From Dioscorea cayenensis subsp. rotundata (taxonomy: Eukaryota; Streptophyta; Magnoliopsida; Dioscoreales; Dioscoreaceae): 64,000 nt of DNA. Under the pieces are notes generated by a model, which was not told where the DNA came from, did no database searches, and saw nothing but the letters and a program-made list of their open reading frames with translations. Made by a program: the position numbers and the translations under genes. The stretch lies in NCBI RefSeq assembly GCF_009730915.1, contig NC_052475.1, positions 27,155,016 to 27,219,015 on the forward strand, read 5' to 3'. Every line of letters begins with the position of its first letter. The first letter of the stretch is position 1. This document shows, piece after piece, positions 45,125 to 57,526 of the stretch.

Positions 45125-48100
45125 TCAGAGAACACTGTTCAGCAGGGACCAGGGGATGGCATGATCCCTCCATCTTGGTATACCGGCTCGGACTGATTCC
45201 TGAAGGACCGTGATCCATTCTTCAAGGATGGATTCCTTCTGCTGTTGTATGTTGGCATATTCCTTCTCCATAATGGACTCCAGCTCCTCAAAATGCTTCA
45301 TTTTGTGTTGTATCTTTTTCAGCTGTCAAAATGAGAATAAGGAGGAGGAAAAGAAAGAGGTTTACTCAACTAATTCCTTTCACATTATAATCTAAATCCA
45401 ATACTTAAAAGAAGAACAAAGTTCACGACGGTTTTTTAACCCATGTCACATAGATATAGCAGAAATTGATTTCTAACTCACCCAAAGAAGAAAAATGTGC
45501 ACAAAGAACGTATTTAGTGTGCTAACAGATGGGATTCTGAAATCTGAACAATTAAACCCTAGCAAACGAAACATAAAGAAAAAGAGGAATGGACCTGCAT
45601 ATCAATGATAGAAGCCATCAAATGTTCAATTTCCCTCTCTTCTTGATCAGCTAGTAACTTGGCATGTGCAGCAATTGCCCCAAGGGCTGTGGCAACTGCA
45701 GCTCTGACTCGAAACGCTGTAGCAGCAAATTTTTCAGGAACAGGTTCCGAAGTATCTGTTTCCAAGGATATGTCATGACAATTACATACAAGACTATATA
45801 CAAAAAGTAAAAATAAAGCAAATGATCTACTTCCTAAATAATTACAACATTAACATCTATGAAGACATTCTGTATGCACATGAAGTACTTAAAGAATAAA
45901 ATGATAACGCACAAAATGACAAGAGAGCTTTAAGGCAAAAGCTCCACATGTGAAAGTGAGTGCACATTAAAAATCAGAGAAATAGGGAGTAATAGGAGCA
46001 ATTTGATCAATTAGAGTCGCATAGCACAGCCCAACAGAAATAATGGTCAGCAAAAAGAGAAAAGTAAAGTTGGCTATATTAGGTAGTGATCTGATGGTGG
46101 AATCCTTGAGCTAATGTAACACAATCCAGATCTAGGTTTAATAACAAACCTAGACATCAATTTAAAGTTTTAAACTAAGTGGCAGAAAGATAACTCAGCA
46201 TAAGGTACTAGTTATGAGATGCACATCATGTTTCCGAGGTAACCTTCTGAATCAGAGGGCAACTGCTAGCAAAATTTGGACAACAAACATGAATTACGAG
46301 TTACAATAATCATAGAGTAAATAATGCATCAGAAACCACAAACATATAATATGAATCAATTTGGGTCAAAGAAAAACGTGTGAATTTCAAACACAGCTGA
46401 GTCAATATCCTTAAAAAGAAAGGATTTCAAACAACAATATCTTTTACCAGAAGTGCATGTGTATCATTCAGAAAATTCTCAGAATCAACTGGAATGAGAA
46501 AAAAAGGAATAAAGTATATTTGAGTACAGAAATGAGGCTCATTGCAAATTTACTAGAAGGACAAAGAAAGAATAAATACCTGCTGCTTTATTCTTCTGTA
46601 CATCCTGGCCTTCATTCACAAGCTCACTGAAAAAGATGTTATGTGATAGTTACATAAGGTATACTCCAACAATCACTGAAACATATCTTGCTATAATTAC
46701 AATATCACTAGAACCTTTTTGAGTAACAAGACATTATAGGAAAGATTACAAACCTCCCAAGCTCATTTTGGGTTTCATATGATGCAAACTTGCCAGTAGC
46801 TTCATGCTGATCAGCAGCAAAGAAATTCATTACATCAGGATTCTCTTTGCGTAATGCTGAAATAGCAGCATCTGCAGCGGCTGCAGCGACGTCTGGTCCA
46901 GCTGCTGTAGACAAGATAGCCACCTAACAGAGACAATGTCACCTTTATTTTTGTTTAATTTGCAGCTATTAAAATTCCAGTGTTACTTATAAATATTAGA
47001 AAAGCAATTCAAAACATAGCTGTACCTTTTGCATAAGTGAATCTGTAGCATCAATTATTGATTGTTTACGTCTCTTCTTTAGAGGAGGCGCTGCACAAGA
47101 CTCTTCCACAACCTTTTCCTCGTCATTCTGAATGTCAGGTTTATCCTCTGTGCTCATGATCTCTTGAGAATTTTCAATAGTGCCATGGTGGATTGTTCTA
47201 ATGTTTGCTGCTTGACTGCTAGAATTTCTAATTTCACACTTACCATTGATAGTACCCAATATATGCTCACCAAAAGGAAGTTGTACAAGCCTTGCAATAC
47301 AGTCAATTTTATTTTTAGTTCTCACGTGTTGTGCTATAAGATTCCAGTCATCTCCGTGCTTCATTACAGCTTCTAAAAGAAGAAGGGTTTCAGCGTCTGT
47401 CCATGACCTGGTCCCAATGTCACCATTCCCATTCATGTGATCATTTGTCTTTGAACCGTCAGCAGATTTACCTTCACCATTGCCATTATCCAGGGAGCAT
47501 TTTTGGCACTTGAAAAAGCCATCCTGCTTTAAAATAGACAATTCATTCAGCATGATGAAGTTATTTCTAATTGAAAAGCATTCATTAAAGGGCATCAACT
47601 AATACACATACAAAAATCACAAAGAGCTATTCCATTTTGAAGAGAACAATTTGCTGAACTAAGATGACCATATCCTGATTAGGGAATATGCATAGGACGC
47701 ATTAAACAAAAGATTTAGAATAGACATTCTTCGTCAAAAGACAACTTCTATAAACAGGGCCCACGTAAATACACCTAAAATCAATTGCAATTGCAGGAAC
47801 ACAAGAAACAAGTGGTGTCATCAACATTGTCCTAACAAGGAAGAAAAGATGACGTGCGACGTCTTTGCAGAATTTCCTGCTACCAACATAATGAAATGCC
47901 AATATGAATCGTTCATGGACAGGTGGACCGTAAATAAGGACAATAGAGAAGCAATGCAACAAGCAAATGAGACAAGCATATCTATGCTGCATGGCAACAA
48001 AACTATAGACATTTAAGGCATCAAGACAGTATGGCACATAACAGGACATGCTTTGTGCATGTCGGATTTGTTAATCCATTGTTATCTCCTAGCATAGATA

Positions 48101-49217
48101 TATAAGACAACTAATGACAAAGAGACCTTGAATTGCAATCCTCTAACAAGTTCAAGAGATATAACAAAGGATTACGTGTAGGCCTCAAACGCCACCGAAT
48201 TCCATATGAGCACAACTGGCTGTTTATACAATCTTTTCATAAGAAAGCAAGTGCATTGATATGTAAACTCTACCACTAAGCCCCGATAGGCTATACCAAT
48301 CAACACTAACACTTCAATGAAGCAATGAAATAGCGCAGACCTAGAAAAATATGAAGTTCAACATTTAGCACAGGAATTAGGTATATATAAGAACCACAAG
48401 TTTTCTCCTTTTTCTAACTTGATTATCATCATAAACTTTGAAATTCTACTTCACGAGTCCTGCGATTGAAACGCAACACAAACTCATGACAAACAACGCA
48501 AAAACACAAGCTCGGATACCAATTCAAAAGGGTTACCATTGTTTTTTCATACTGCCCGTGCTGGCAATGATTTCCACAAACCCCGCAAACCGGACCCTTC
48601 CCCGGTACCCAATCCCCAAAAGCATCAGTATACGACGTCAATGGCGGCAGTCTAAACACACTCTCACCACCGGCGGTTGATCCCTGCGTCCCCCCGGCAA
48701 CAGCTGACGCCGGCACAATCCGCAAACCAGCCGGAACTCCTTCCTCCACCACCGAAGAAACCGTCACCGCCGTACATCCGTCATCTCTCGCCTCCACCGC
48801 CGGCACACCAAAATTGATCAGACCCCATCCATCCAAGAATAAAAAAACCCTATGCAACGCCCCTACATCCCCAATCAGCGATTTCCGAACCTCAGTGAAG
48901 GTGAGCCGCCGGGAAGGCTCCTCACGGTACTTGCTGATGATGAAATCGCGGTACTCCTTGTAAACTCTAGGGTTCTTCGACACTGACGAACCATCAAAGA
49001 ACTCCGGAATCGATCTCCTCTCCGTCTCATGGATCTCATCCCACTGGAACCAACCTACAACGAAACACACAAAGAAAACATCAGAAAAAACCCTAAAGCT
49101 GAGAAGGAGAGGATGGTGGTGCTCACTGGAGGAGGCGGGTATGGTGTAGAACTCTCGGTCGGAGAGCTTGGAGCAGGAGACCTCAGCATCGTCCTCTTCG
49201 TGGGGCGGGGGCGCCAT
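45125..49217 (-). CDS. SWI3A: SWI/SNF chromatin-remodelling subunit SWI3A
   Basis: This is a core subunit of plant SWI/SNF complexes, acting in the nucleus. There are seven exons in gene order: 49127-49217, 48537-49054, 47026-47523, 46754-46923, 46580-46626, 45595-45755 and 45125-45322. All are GT-AG on the minus strand and total 1683 bases (560 residues). The SWIRM domain covers about residues 30-120 (VYKEYRDFIISKYRE, VFLFLDGWGLINF). A Cys-x2-Cys pair (CGVCG and CQKCS) that straddles intron 2 suggests a zinc-binding patch. The SANT domain follows (RSWTDAETLLLLEAVMKHG). A basic PPLKKRRK signal could act in nuclear import. An Ala-rich segment and a coiled-coil end (LKKIQHKMKHFEELESIMEK) complete it. 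The order and spelling match SWI3A rather than B, C or D. Intron 2 is about 1.0 kb, the rest shorter. Confidence 0.95.
47524..48536 (-). other. intron 2 of SWI3A
   Basis: This 1-kb intron has no recognisable nested gene. A 115-codon open frame within it has no family features and is AT-type background. Confidence 0.65.
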
Positions 49218-49568
49218 TGGCGCCGGTGAAGGGGAGCACGGTGATGAAAGACACGATCAGATCGGACGGTCTGAGTGCGATTGATGTGAATGGATGGTGG
49301 ATGATGAGGACTCTTTTGGTTTCGATCGGGGTTGGGACTTGTGAAATAGGGAGGCAGAGAGATTTGGGCACTTATGTCTCTCATATTATTTCAACTTGGT
49401 TGAGTCTAACCATGTTTCACTTGGACACTCTGGTCTTTTTAAACTAAAATAAACACTAATTTTATAATGACTCAAAAAACAGGGAAAAAAATTAATTATC
49501 TCTGGGCCACTGGGTCTATTGCCTATTGGCATTAGATCTTAACATGTATTCATATCATGAAAAAAGGC

Positions 49569-49720
49569 AAATTTAAATCTCAATTTATATAAAATGATAA
49601 TATATATGTGTTAAAAAACTACTTCACATTTGTTCATACTCATAATTTGAGAGACAAATTTAAATCCTAACTTATATAAAGTGGCAATATATGTGTTAAA
49701 GAACTGCTTCACATAATCAC
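49569..49720. repeat. diverged direct duplication, about 87-bp period
   Basis: 'aaatttaaatctcaatttat' and the following ~45 bases recur from 49656 with about one change in eight bases, including 'gtgttaaa-aactgcttcacat'. It has no coding content. Confidence 0.55.
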
Positions 49721-51063
49721 ATTTGTGCGCTTATCATTGACATATGTTTTGTTTATATATTGCAAAAAAAAATTAATAATTTTTTATTAAAGATTATTTA
49801 AATTATTAATATTTTATGTTTGGTGTGATTATTCTTGTATGACATCACTATGTTGAAATAAAACTCACTTATTTCCCAATTGAAAAGTTTGAAATATGTA
49901 ATTATGATACGGTTCCTCATGTTTCACACGCACACCGAATTTCTTAGTAGAATGATAACAATTGAAGTTTTTTATTGTAGAAATCTAGAATAGAAAAATA
50001 TTTAAATATTTAAATGGATTTATGATTAATTCAATTTGATAAAATGTTGATCAGGATACCAACCCTTCTCAAATTTGTACTAGCCTCCTCTTTATTCTCT
50101 TTTATATAAAACAAACATTTTTTTTGTTTCAAATTAATTGTAGGTGAAACACCGAAATACCATATATTTGTAAGTTAATTAAATTTTTATTCTCTAAATT
50201 CTATTATTTAGTTTTTTTATTTAAAAATCTAGCACTCACTATTAATAGAAAAAAAAAGACAAAATTAAATTAATAATGTCCTTTAATTAAGGCTTAATAA
50301 CGGGAATGGAGTCACATCTAAGCTTGTGCCCACCCACTTGCACCCAAATCACATGGTCCCACCAATTAATGTCCATTTGCCCACCTTCATCTCCCTTTGC
50401 ACATGCACCTCTTTCAAACTTTCTTCAATATATTATATATATATATAAAATAAAACTATCATCTCGCCCAACAATTACTACCAAAATTAAAAATTAAGAG
50501 ACAACATCTACCAATTCCATGTGACCCAATGTGCTCAAGCCAAAATTTTCAAAGGTTTCATTGAGTTCGGCCATGCATGTACCAACCTTTAAAATAAAGA
50601 TCATATTTCAAACAAGGACATCAATTCCCACTAAAAAATCTCTTATTAAATAATTCCTAGTAAAGAGTCTGTATTCACTGATAAGGGTTTAATATTAGTG
50701 GTGGAAAATTGGGTCAATCATACCAATCACCCTTGATTTATTATTATCGGGGTTTTTAAAGTAAAATATGTATATTTTGTTAATTAAATGAGTTTAAATA
50801 TCATGTACCCAAAGTGAAGGCATAAATGTACATTATGCACATATATAAAAAAAAAACACTTGTTAAAAAAAAATAACTTTTTTATATAATTTCAAATACA
50901 TCATTTGGACTGATTTAAAATGTGCAGTTTCATACATTTATCTCTCTTAATTTATATTATATGTAATTAAAAAAAAAATAGAAAAAAAAAAGTTACCTGT
51001 TGAACAAAAACATAAAAGTTAACAATAGGAGATGCTTTGTCCTTTGTTTCACTCCTTTTCTTT

Positions 51064-51071
51064 TATAAATA
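51064..51071 (+). promoter_or_regulatory. TATA box of the first TPD1-like gene
   Basis: 'tataaata' lies 53 bases before the ATG at 51117, preceded by a CT-rich run ('ctccttttcttt'). Transcription would begin about 30 bases downstream of it. Confidence 0.55.
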
Positions 51072-51116
51072 CACTCACATTGCCCTCATCCTTAAAGAAA
51101 GAGAAGATCTAAAGCT

Positions 51117-51583
51117 ATGGCAGCTACTCTGAACTACATCATCTCAGCCTTTACTATCATCCTCTTCATCACAAATGAAGCTAGTGAGTATCAACACCAC
51201 TTTCTCTTTCATTCCATGCATTGATTCCATACTATATATATTTCTGAATTTTTCTATGTGGTTTTCCTCTTAAAGGTTTAGCTTGCCATCTTTCAGACAT
51301 TACCATAGAGCAAACTAGGACTGGGCACATTGTTGAAGGGAAACCAGAGTATTATGTAACAGTGAGTAACAAGTGTGTGTGTCCACAGTCTAAGGTGGTC
51401 TTGCAATGCTATGGACTTAGTAGCGTTGAGCCGGTGAATCCCCGGGCTATTCGGGCGGTTGATGATGAGAGTTGTGTTGTTGCCGGTGGCCGTCCTATTG
51501 CCCGGGGCTCTCCGGTGAAGTTTAAGTATGCATGGCTCACTCCTCAGGACTTCCCTGTTGTTAGTTCTCATGTTAATTGCTAG
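51117..51583 (+). CDS. TPD1-like secreted protein, copy 1
   Basis: There are two exons: 51117-51183 and 51276-51583 (375 bases, 124 residues). The first encodes a hydrophobic signal peptide (NYIISAFTIILFITNEAS). The phase-1 intron lies right after it, an arrangement shared with the two later copies. The mature part has six cysteines (LAC, NKC, VC, LQC, ESC and the terminal VNC). It also has the family blocks YYVTVSNKC, VEPVNPRAIR and PVKFKYAW. TPD1 (TAPETUM DETERMINANT 1) is a secreted ligand for the EMS1/EXS receptor kinase in anther cell fate, and this shorter class belongs to the wider TPD1-like family. Which receptor or tissue it serves is not shown here. Confidence 0.85.
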
Positions 51584-52457
51584 TTAGTATTACCTCTTTA
51601 TGTGCTCTTGTATTTGTAGTCATTATTGTTATATATATACACTCATGACTGTGAGAAGAATGATGCTGCTTTTTCATGGTTTGGTTTTGATTGATTTGAG
51701 AATTATAGAGGGAGATGTTTTCTTGTGTTTGGTTGAATGAAGAAAATTTGTATGTATTGTTAATGGTATGAATTTGTCTCACAATGGACATGTGATTGAG
51801 TGTTTGGAATTAAATAGTTCATGTGAGGGAATGAAAAAGATGTCATTATTGTAGGATTGAATTTTTCTGGAATCATTTGAATCAATAAGCTTTTGGTATC
51901 ATTAATTTGAGAGTTTTTTGAGGATGTTGCTTTCTTTTGGTTGGTTGAATGGAGAATTTTTTTTTCTGTATTTATGTATGTGTATTAGTTTTTCTAGTTT
52001 TGACTTTGATGACAGTTTTGAAGTCTAAGGGTGTGATTTTGACATAAATTCCTTAACATGATTTGAAGATTTGCAATTGTTAATATAAAGGGTTAAATAG
52101 CAGAAGAAGAAATCATTCCCCATTTAAATTTGCAGGAAAAAAAAAATGGATGAAGATATATTTTATTTCTGCAATACCTGTAAGATTTGCTTTTTAATGC
52201 CATGCTTTGTGGAACATTGTGCAACATGGTAAGTATGTACAAATAAGAGACTTGCACAATTGACTGTAATCTTTTGATGAATAATCACAACTTTCCATTC
52301 ATTTGTTTGTTCAAAAATACATAAAATGGAATGTATACAATTGACGGACGTTACTGCATCATGCTATAACTGTAAAACAAAGCTCAATCTTAATTTTAAT
52401 TTACTGATTCTTCTAAAATTCATCATAATCTTTTTTCAAAATATAGCTTGAAATCAG

Positions 52458-52580
52458 TTAAAAAGAATGAGGTGCAAATGATTGACTTTATTGAGCAAAT
52501 CTCAAAAAAATTATAGCCTTAAAAAGAATGAGATGTCAAATGATTGACATTAATGAGCAAATCTCAAAAAATTTGTAGCC
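52458..52580 (+). repeat. 61-bp tandem duplication in the promoter of TPD1-like copy 2
   Basis: 'ttaaaaagaatgag' and the next ~47 bases occur at 52458 and again at 52519, ending at '...tagcc' in both. The copies differ at about six positions. Each holds an 'atgattgac' segment with a TTGAC (W-box-type) core, and the second copy ends just ahead of the TATA-like stretch near 52593. Confidence 0.8.
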
Positions 52581-52590
52581 TAGTTCTCCC

Positions 52591-52604
52591 CCATATAACT
52601 ATAT
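52591..52604 (+). promoter_or_regulatory. TATA-like stretch of TPD1-like copy 2
   Basis: 'ccatataactatat' lies about 70 bases before the ATG at 52665, directly after the tandem duplication. It is a fair but not perfect TATA match. Confidence 0.35.
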
Positions 52605-52664
52605 CAGTCCCCACATTTCTGCAGAAAAATGCACCCACAATCAAAAGGACAAAAGAAAGAAAAG

Positions 52665-53152
52665 ATGTCAGCCATTACCAGCATCTTGATAGCATCTTTC
52701 CTTCTTGTTTGCATTCTCCACCAAGGTACACTTTCTTCGGTGTCAAATTCTGGTTTTCTCTTTAATTTTCAACATTTATTAATGAGCTTTCCATGATTAA
52801 AAAAACTACAGGAAATGCTCATACAATAACAGAAGATTTTACACCTCCATGCAGCATAAACAACATCACTGTAGTTCAAAAACAAACTAGTCAAATAATT
52901 CAGGGGAATCCTCAATACCAAGTTACAGTGGCCAATGACTGCATTTGCACACAATCTGCAGTATTGGTGTACTGTACCGGTTTTAACAGTTTTGACCAAG
53001 TTGATCCTAAGGTTTTCCGATCGAACGGGGACGGAGAATGCATTGTCAACGACGGACAGCCAGTGATTTCAGGCTCACCAACATCGTTCACTTACGCGCA
53101 GACTCCTGCTGCTGATCTCACTGCTGCTAGCTCTATTGTTAGCTGTTCTTGA
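52665..53152 (+). CDS. TPD1-like secreted protein, copy 2
   Basis: There are two exons: 52665-52725 and 52812-53152 (402 bases, 133 residues). A short signal peptide (SILIASFLLVCILHQ) precedes the phase-1 intron, and the mature part starts GNAHTITEDFTPPC. It keeps the six-cysteine pattern (PPC, NDC, IC, VYC, GEC and the terminal VSC). Shared motifs are YQVTVANDC, VDPKVFRSN, CIVNDGQPVISGSP and SFTYAQ. Copies 2 and 3 share the phrase IVNDG[QK]P, so they are probably closer to each other than to copy 1. Its role is presumably as a secreted peptide-like ligand, by family; no direct evidence of a receptor exists here. Confidence 0.85.
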
Positions 53153-53631
53153 GAGTTCGAGCTAACTTGTTTATGAGCTTCTTAAATTGAATAAAGGAAC
53201 TTTTTCCTCTGATTTATGCAATGTCTAATGGATCAATTCCTCTGTTTGATTGACATAATAAGATTATGTTATAAATTTGTCACATTTGATATGATATTCT
53301 TGCATTGATCTTGTATTATTATCTATGATCCTTATAATTAACAAGATTACTGTAAACTGAAGCATGATTTTCAGTGTTAATTATTCATGGATTGCTTTCT
53401 TAATTAATTTGACTGTCATATCTCATGTTATTCTTTATATATGAATCAGCAAATGATTTAGATAACTCATCTAATCTGTCATCTCATCTAAACATATAAA
53501 TAATATAATTTTCTTGAATGGAGATAAGAGAGTGCTGGTCTTAAAAAATTATTAATAATTAATTAATTGTTAATTAACTAACTAATACCGAACTTATGAA
53601 ACTTTGGTTCAATCTCCCGCCATAGCGCTCA
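53153..53631. other. intergenic stretch between TPD1-like copy 2 and the PPR gene
   Basis: AT-rich 3' flank of copy 2 and upstream region of the PPR gene. No other feature is seen. Confidence 0.6.
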
Positions 53632-56226
53632 ATGGCACCAGCACCGTCGTTCCAGCACTCCGCCGACGCCGCGCGGCGCTTGGCTCGCGCGCTCATCTCC
53701 ACGGCCAAGCCCGCACGCGTATGGACGCCGGCACACGAACAAACACTTCGCGTGCATCTTCTCGCGCTCCACTGCCCTCCTCTCTCACCTTGCTTCATCT
53801 CCGCCATCATCGACCCCCATCTCCTCTCCCATGGCCCTGTCGCTGCCGGCCTCTTCCATTGGGCCTCCCTTCAACCCGGCTTCTCCCATTCTCCTCTCTC
53901 CTTTCACTCAGTTATCAAGTCCCTGTCCCTCTCTCGCCACTCTCGCTCCCTCCTTCCCCTCCTCCGCCTTGCAAAATCCCAGCTTGTACCTCTCCTCCCC
54001 GCTTCCTACCATCTCGCCATCTCTATTCTCTTGAATTCTAATAAAGTTATTGAAGCTTTTGATCTCATTGATCGCGTTGATGGTGTTCCTGATGAGCTTT
54101 ATAACTCCGTTTTGTCTGGCCTCTCTGCAAATGGGTCTCTGGATCTCGCAAGGAAGTTGTTTGTTAAAATGCTTGAGAGAAGAGTTCGGTTTAATGACTC
54201 GGGTTTTGGAGTGTTTGTTAAGAGAATGTGTATCGATGTGGGGTTGGGTGGAGTTCTGGGATTTGTAGATGAAGTTAGAAGACGAGATTGTGTGATTAAT
54301 GGGTCTGTTATGGCGGCATTGATAGTTGATGGATTGTGTCGAGCAGGGAGGATCGAAGAGGCTTGGCGGGCACTGGAGCAACTCAGGGAAAGGGAATGGA
54401 AGCCGGATTTCATTGCGTACCGCATCGTTTCAGAGGCATTTAGATTGGTGGGCAGGGTGGAGGAAGCTGGGAGGATTTTGAAGCAAAAGAGGAAGTTTGG
54501 TGTTTCACCAAGAGCTAAAGATTATGGGGACTTTGTTCTTGTGTTGATTTCGGAAAGGCGGATTCAGGAGGCAAAGGAAATGGGGGAAGCAATTGTGACA
54601 GGGGATTTTCCGATCGATGATGATGTGCTGAATGCATTGCTAAGGTCTGTTTCGGTTGTTGATCCTGATTCAGCAGTCTTGTTCTGCAAATATATGATAG
54701 AGAAGGAGCGGTTTCCTAGCACTACATTGTTGAACAATCTCAGTAAGAATCTTTGCAAGAATGAAAAAGTAGATGAGATGTTGGGTATACTTGGAGATCT
54801 TTCAGCTAAGAGCTATTTTAGTGGGGTGGAACGCTATAATATGATGTTGTCTTTCTTGTGCAAAGTAGGTAAGGTGAGGGAGGCTTATGATGTGCTGAAG
54901 GAGATGAAGAAGAAACAATTCAGTCCTGATGTTTGTTCGTATAATTTATTGATGGAAGCTTGTTGCCGTGAGGACCTCTTGCGCCCTGCTAAGAAGTTGT
55001 GGGATGAGATGTTTGCCAATGGATGTAGTCCAAATTCACAGACTTACAGTATTCTCATTAGTAAATTTTGTGAGATAGGCAATGTTGAAGAGGCCCGGCA
55101 TCTCTATCATCATATGTTGGCTAGAGAAATCACTTTGGATAATACAATCATCGGATCAATCATCAAAATGTTGTCCCAAGAACATCTGTTTGATGAAGCT
55201 ATTGATATCTTCAATAAGTTGATAGAACAGGACATTTCACTTGCTGGCTCTGTATTGAGTATCCTTGTCATCTCGTTTTGCAATCAGGGTAAGCCTCATC
55301 TGTTTAGTTCAGGAACCTTTCTTTTTTTTATAATAAAATTTTGGTGGAGCAATAACTTAAGTTAATGGTCTTGATCAATCTCCTAATCAAACTTAGTTTG
55401 CTAATGGTTACTGTTAGATGATTATTTTCATGATCTTAAAATCCTAACAACAATTTTTTGCTCAATTAACTCCAGTTACTCCACATTAACCAGTAAAAAA
55501 CAACAGAATGTTCAAGTGCATAACAACAATTTTTTGCTCAATTAACTCCACATTAACCATGGGTAAACCACAAAGGCCGATAAGGTGTGCAATCTAATTC
55601 TGTGTATGTGCACGATGAATTGAACATTGTAAATTTGTAATGATACCAGTTTAACTTTTTTTTGCCAGAAGTGAAAATGTGGTATATGATATATGCTTGA
55701 CAACTCTTCCATCCATGATTTGCATGAACTGAGCATTTCTATATAATGCATAAAGTAGGGTTGGCCGTTTCAGTTGTCAGCTGATTATTTGTTATCAGAA
55801 GAGTCTCTTAAGGGAAATATGAATAAGAAGCTTTTAAATGCTGGGGCAACTATCCTAATTTGTTAATTTTGTCCCTTCCATACAGGTAACTTTGATGCAG
55901 TTTTGAGTGTTATGCATCGCCTACCATTTGTGTTTGAAGACTCTGATTCTCATGTCATATTGCTAAAGAATTTGACAGATGCTGGAAAACTTAAGATGGC
56001 TATCGAGCACATACAGTGGGTTAGATGTAACTCACCGTTCAAGTTGGAAAAGATATGTGCCAAGCTTATTGCATCTCTTTCTACTTCCCCAAATCCAGAT
56101 ATTGTATTGCAGTTGCTTCAAGAAATGCACGTGCGTGGCCTCATTTCTCATGGCACTTCATTAACAAATTTAATCAAAGGTTTCAAGACGAACTCATGGA
56201 CTAATTTTCTTCAATCTAGTGTTTGA
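53632..56226 (+). CDS. P-class pentatricopeptide repeat protein
   Basis: There are two exons: 53632-55288 and 55886-56226, with a 597-base GT-AG intron. The total is 1998 bases (665 residues). After a Ser/Ala/Arg-rich N-terminus (probably organelle-targeting) comes a run of helical repeats. Examples are ELYNSVLSGLSANGSLDLA, VMAALIVDGLCRAGRIEEAW, RYNMMLSFLCKVGKVREAYD and TYSILISKFCEIGNVEEARH. There is no E or DYW tail, so it is a P-class PPR, a type that usually binds organelle RNA to stabilise, process or help translate it. The first 400 bases are GC- and C-rich and contrast with the AT-rich flanks. The intron near the end of a PPR gene is unusual but the frame is kept. The RNA target cannot be named. 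It lies between two TPD1-like genes. Confidence 0.9.
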
Positions 56227-57526
56227 ACTTGGAATAGTATTTGCATATCATATTACACTCGTGATTAATTCTAAAATGAAATCTTTCCAGGTGATGTACT
56301 TTCAGCCTCTTCCCATACTTGAAGCTGGAATTCAACTTATATTTACAACTACCAATCAACAACGGGACCACAGAAGTGTATTTTCCTTGGTTTCCCTTCA
56401 CTATTATTTACCTGATGGACATAAGTGCAAAACTAGTTAACTTATTTTGCTGCGCAATGTGAATTTTTGGCCATTTCTCTTCAAGCAATGGCCATAATGA
56501 CCTCGGTTATGTGCAACTTGAAGGAAGGATATAGTGAACTCATTGCAATTAGTAGATCAAGTATCAACCATGTATAGCAGCTGATTATGGATAAAAGTAT
56601 CATTCAAAGTCCCATTTAGCAGCATTACTCATCCCACAGTGTGAGAACTCCTTGGAAAATAAGCAATGTAAGTGATTTCAGGAAAATAACTCCTCCATTC
56701 ATCTGCTTATCTGTCACACTAGTCTTTTTGCAAAACAATTCTCAGAATGAGAATTCATATTTCACACTTGCTATTATTATGCATCTGTATAGATAATAAG
56801 GGTCTTCTCTCACAATGCTGCATTTATCTTTTCTTTTTTTCCTTTCACCTCTTTCAATTGAGGTCCCCATTACTTCTATAAGAAGTAAGGCTACTCTCCT
56901 TGAACTTGCCCATGGAGAAGACAAAGGTCCATCCATATAAACAAAGTTGTTTCTATGCACAATCAATAACTCTATTGATGTAGAACAAGGAAAGAACGTA
57001 TATTATTGGTATTCAATTTTTTAGTTTGTTGACCTGGACTTGACCTTGGTTGCAAATGTATAGAAGACTTGGGATGTGGACATACAATTAACAACCGAGT
57101 CTTTGAGTCTTCTTTGTTTTTGTGTGCATGTGTAAATTATTCAACAAGTTCACTCCAAATTGGTCTGAAAACTAAGCCTTGCTTTTTCAATATTATCCTA
57201 CAAGTTGACTGCTTTTTTAGACGACTTTAGCTAACATTGAACTTTATCTGATGTTAAAGAATTTTCTTGCCTTCATACCATTAATAAGTGTATATCCCTC
57301 ACTGGCCTTTTTCCCTATGAAATTACTGGGTCATCATCATAAGAAACACATGTCTCTAATGTATGGAAATTTACCCATAGACTACATTAAAGGTCACTTT
57401 GAATAGAATCTTTAGAGGGAATCACTCACCTATGGAGAGAACCATACTGTTCTTGCTATTTAAATAGTGAGAGAGATAACCCTCTGAATGCAACCACACT
57501 ACAAGAACCAACAAAGCAAAGAAGAG
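56227..57526. other. intergenic stretch between the PPR gene and TPD1-like copy 3
   Basis: It holds the 3' flank of the PPR gene and, at its right end, the promoter of TPD1-like copy 3. No gene is visible. Confidence 0.6.
57459..57469 (+). promoter_or_regulatory. TATA-like box of TPD1-like copy 3
   Basis: 'tatttaaatag' lies 58 bases before the ATG at 57527. The following leader contains 'gagagagataacc'. Confidence 0.45.

Larger units (their letters stand above)
49218..51116. other. intergenic stretch between SWI3A and the first TPD1-like gene
   Basis: It contains the SWI3A promoter on the left and the TPD1-like promoter on the right. A diverged direct duplication lies at 49569-49720 (period about 87 bases). 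The remainder is AT-rich with no gene visible. Confidence 0.6.
51584..52664. other. intergenic stretch between TPD1-like copies 1 and 2
   Basis: This holds the 3' flank of copy 1 and the promoter of copy 2. A 61-bp tandem duplication lies at 52458-52580. No other gene is visible. Confidence 0.6.

Noticed and set aside
47702-48049. 115-codon open frame inside SWI3A intron 2
   Set aside because: It lies wholly within an intron, has no domain, and the splice sites on both sides join known SWI3A sequence; the frame is background.
53604-54041. 145-codon frame overlapping the start of the P-class PPR gene
   Set aside because: It is the same GC- and C-rich DNA in another frame; the PPR frame has repeats and an intron with correct splice phase, the alternative has no features.
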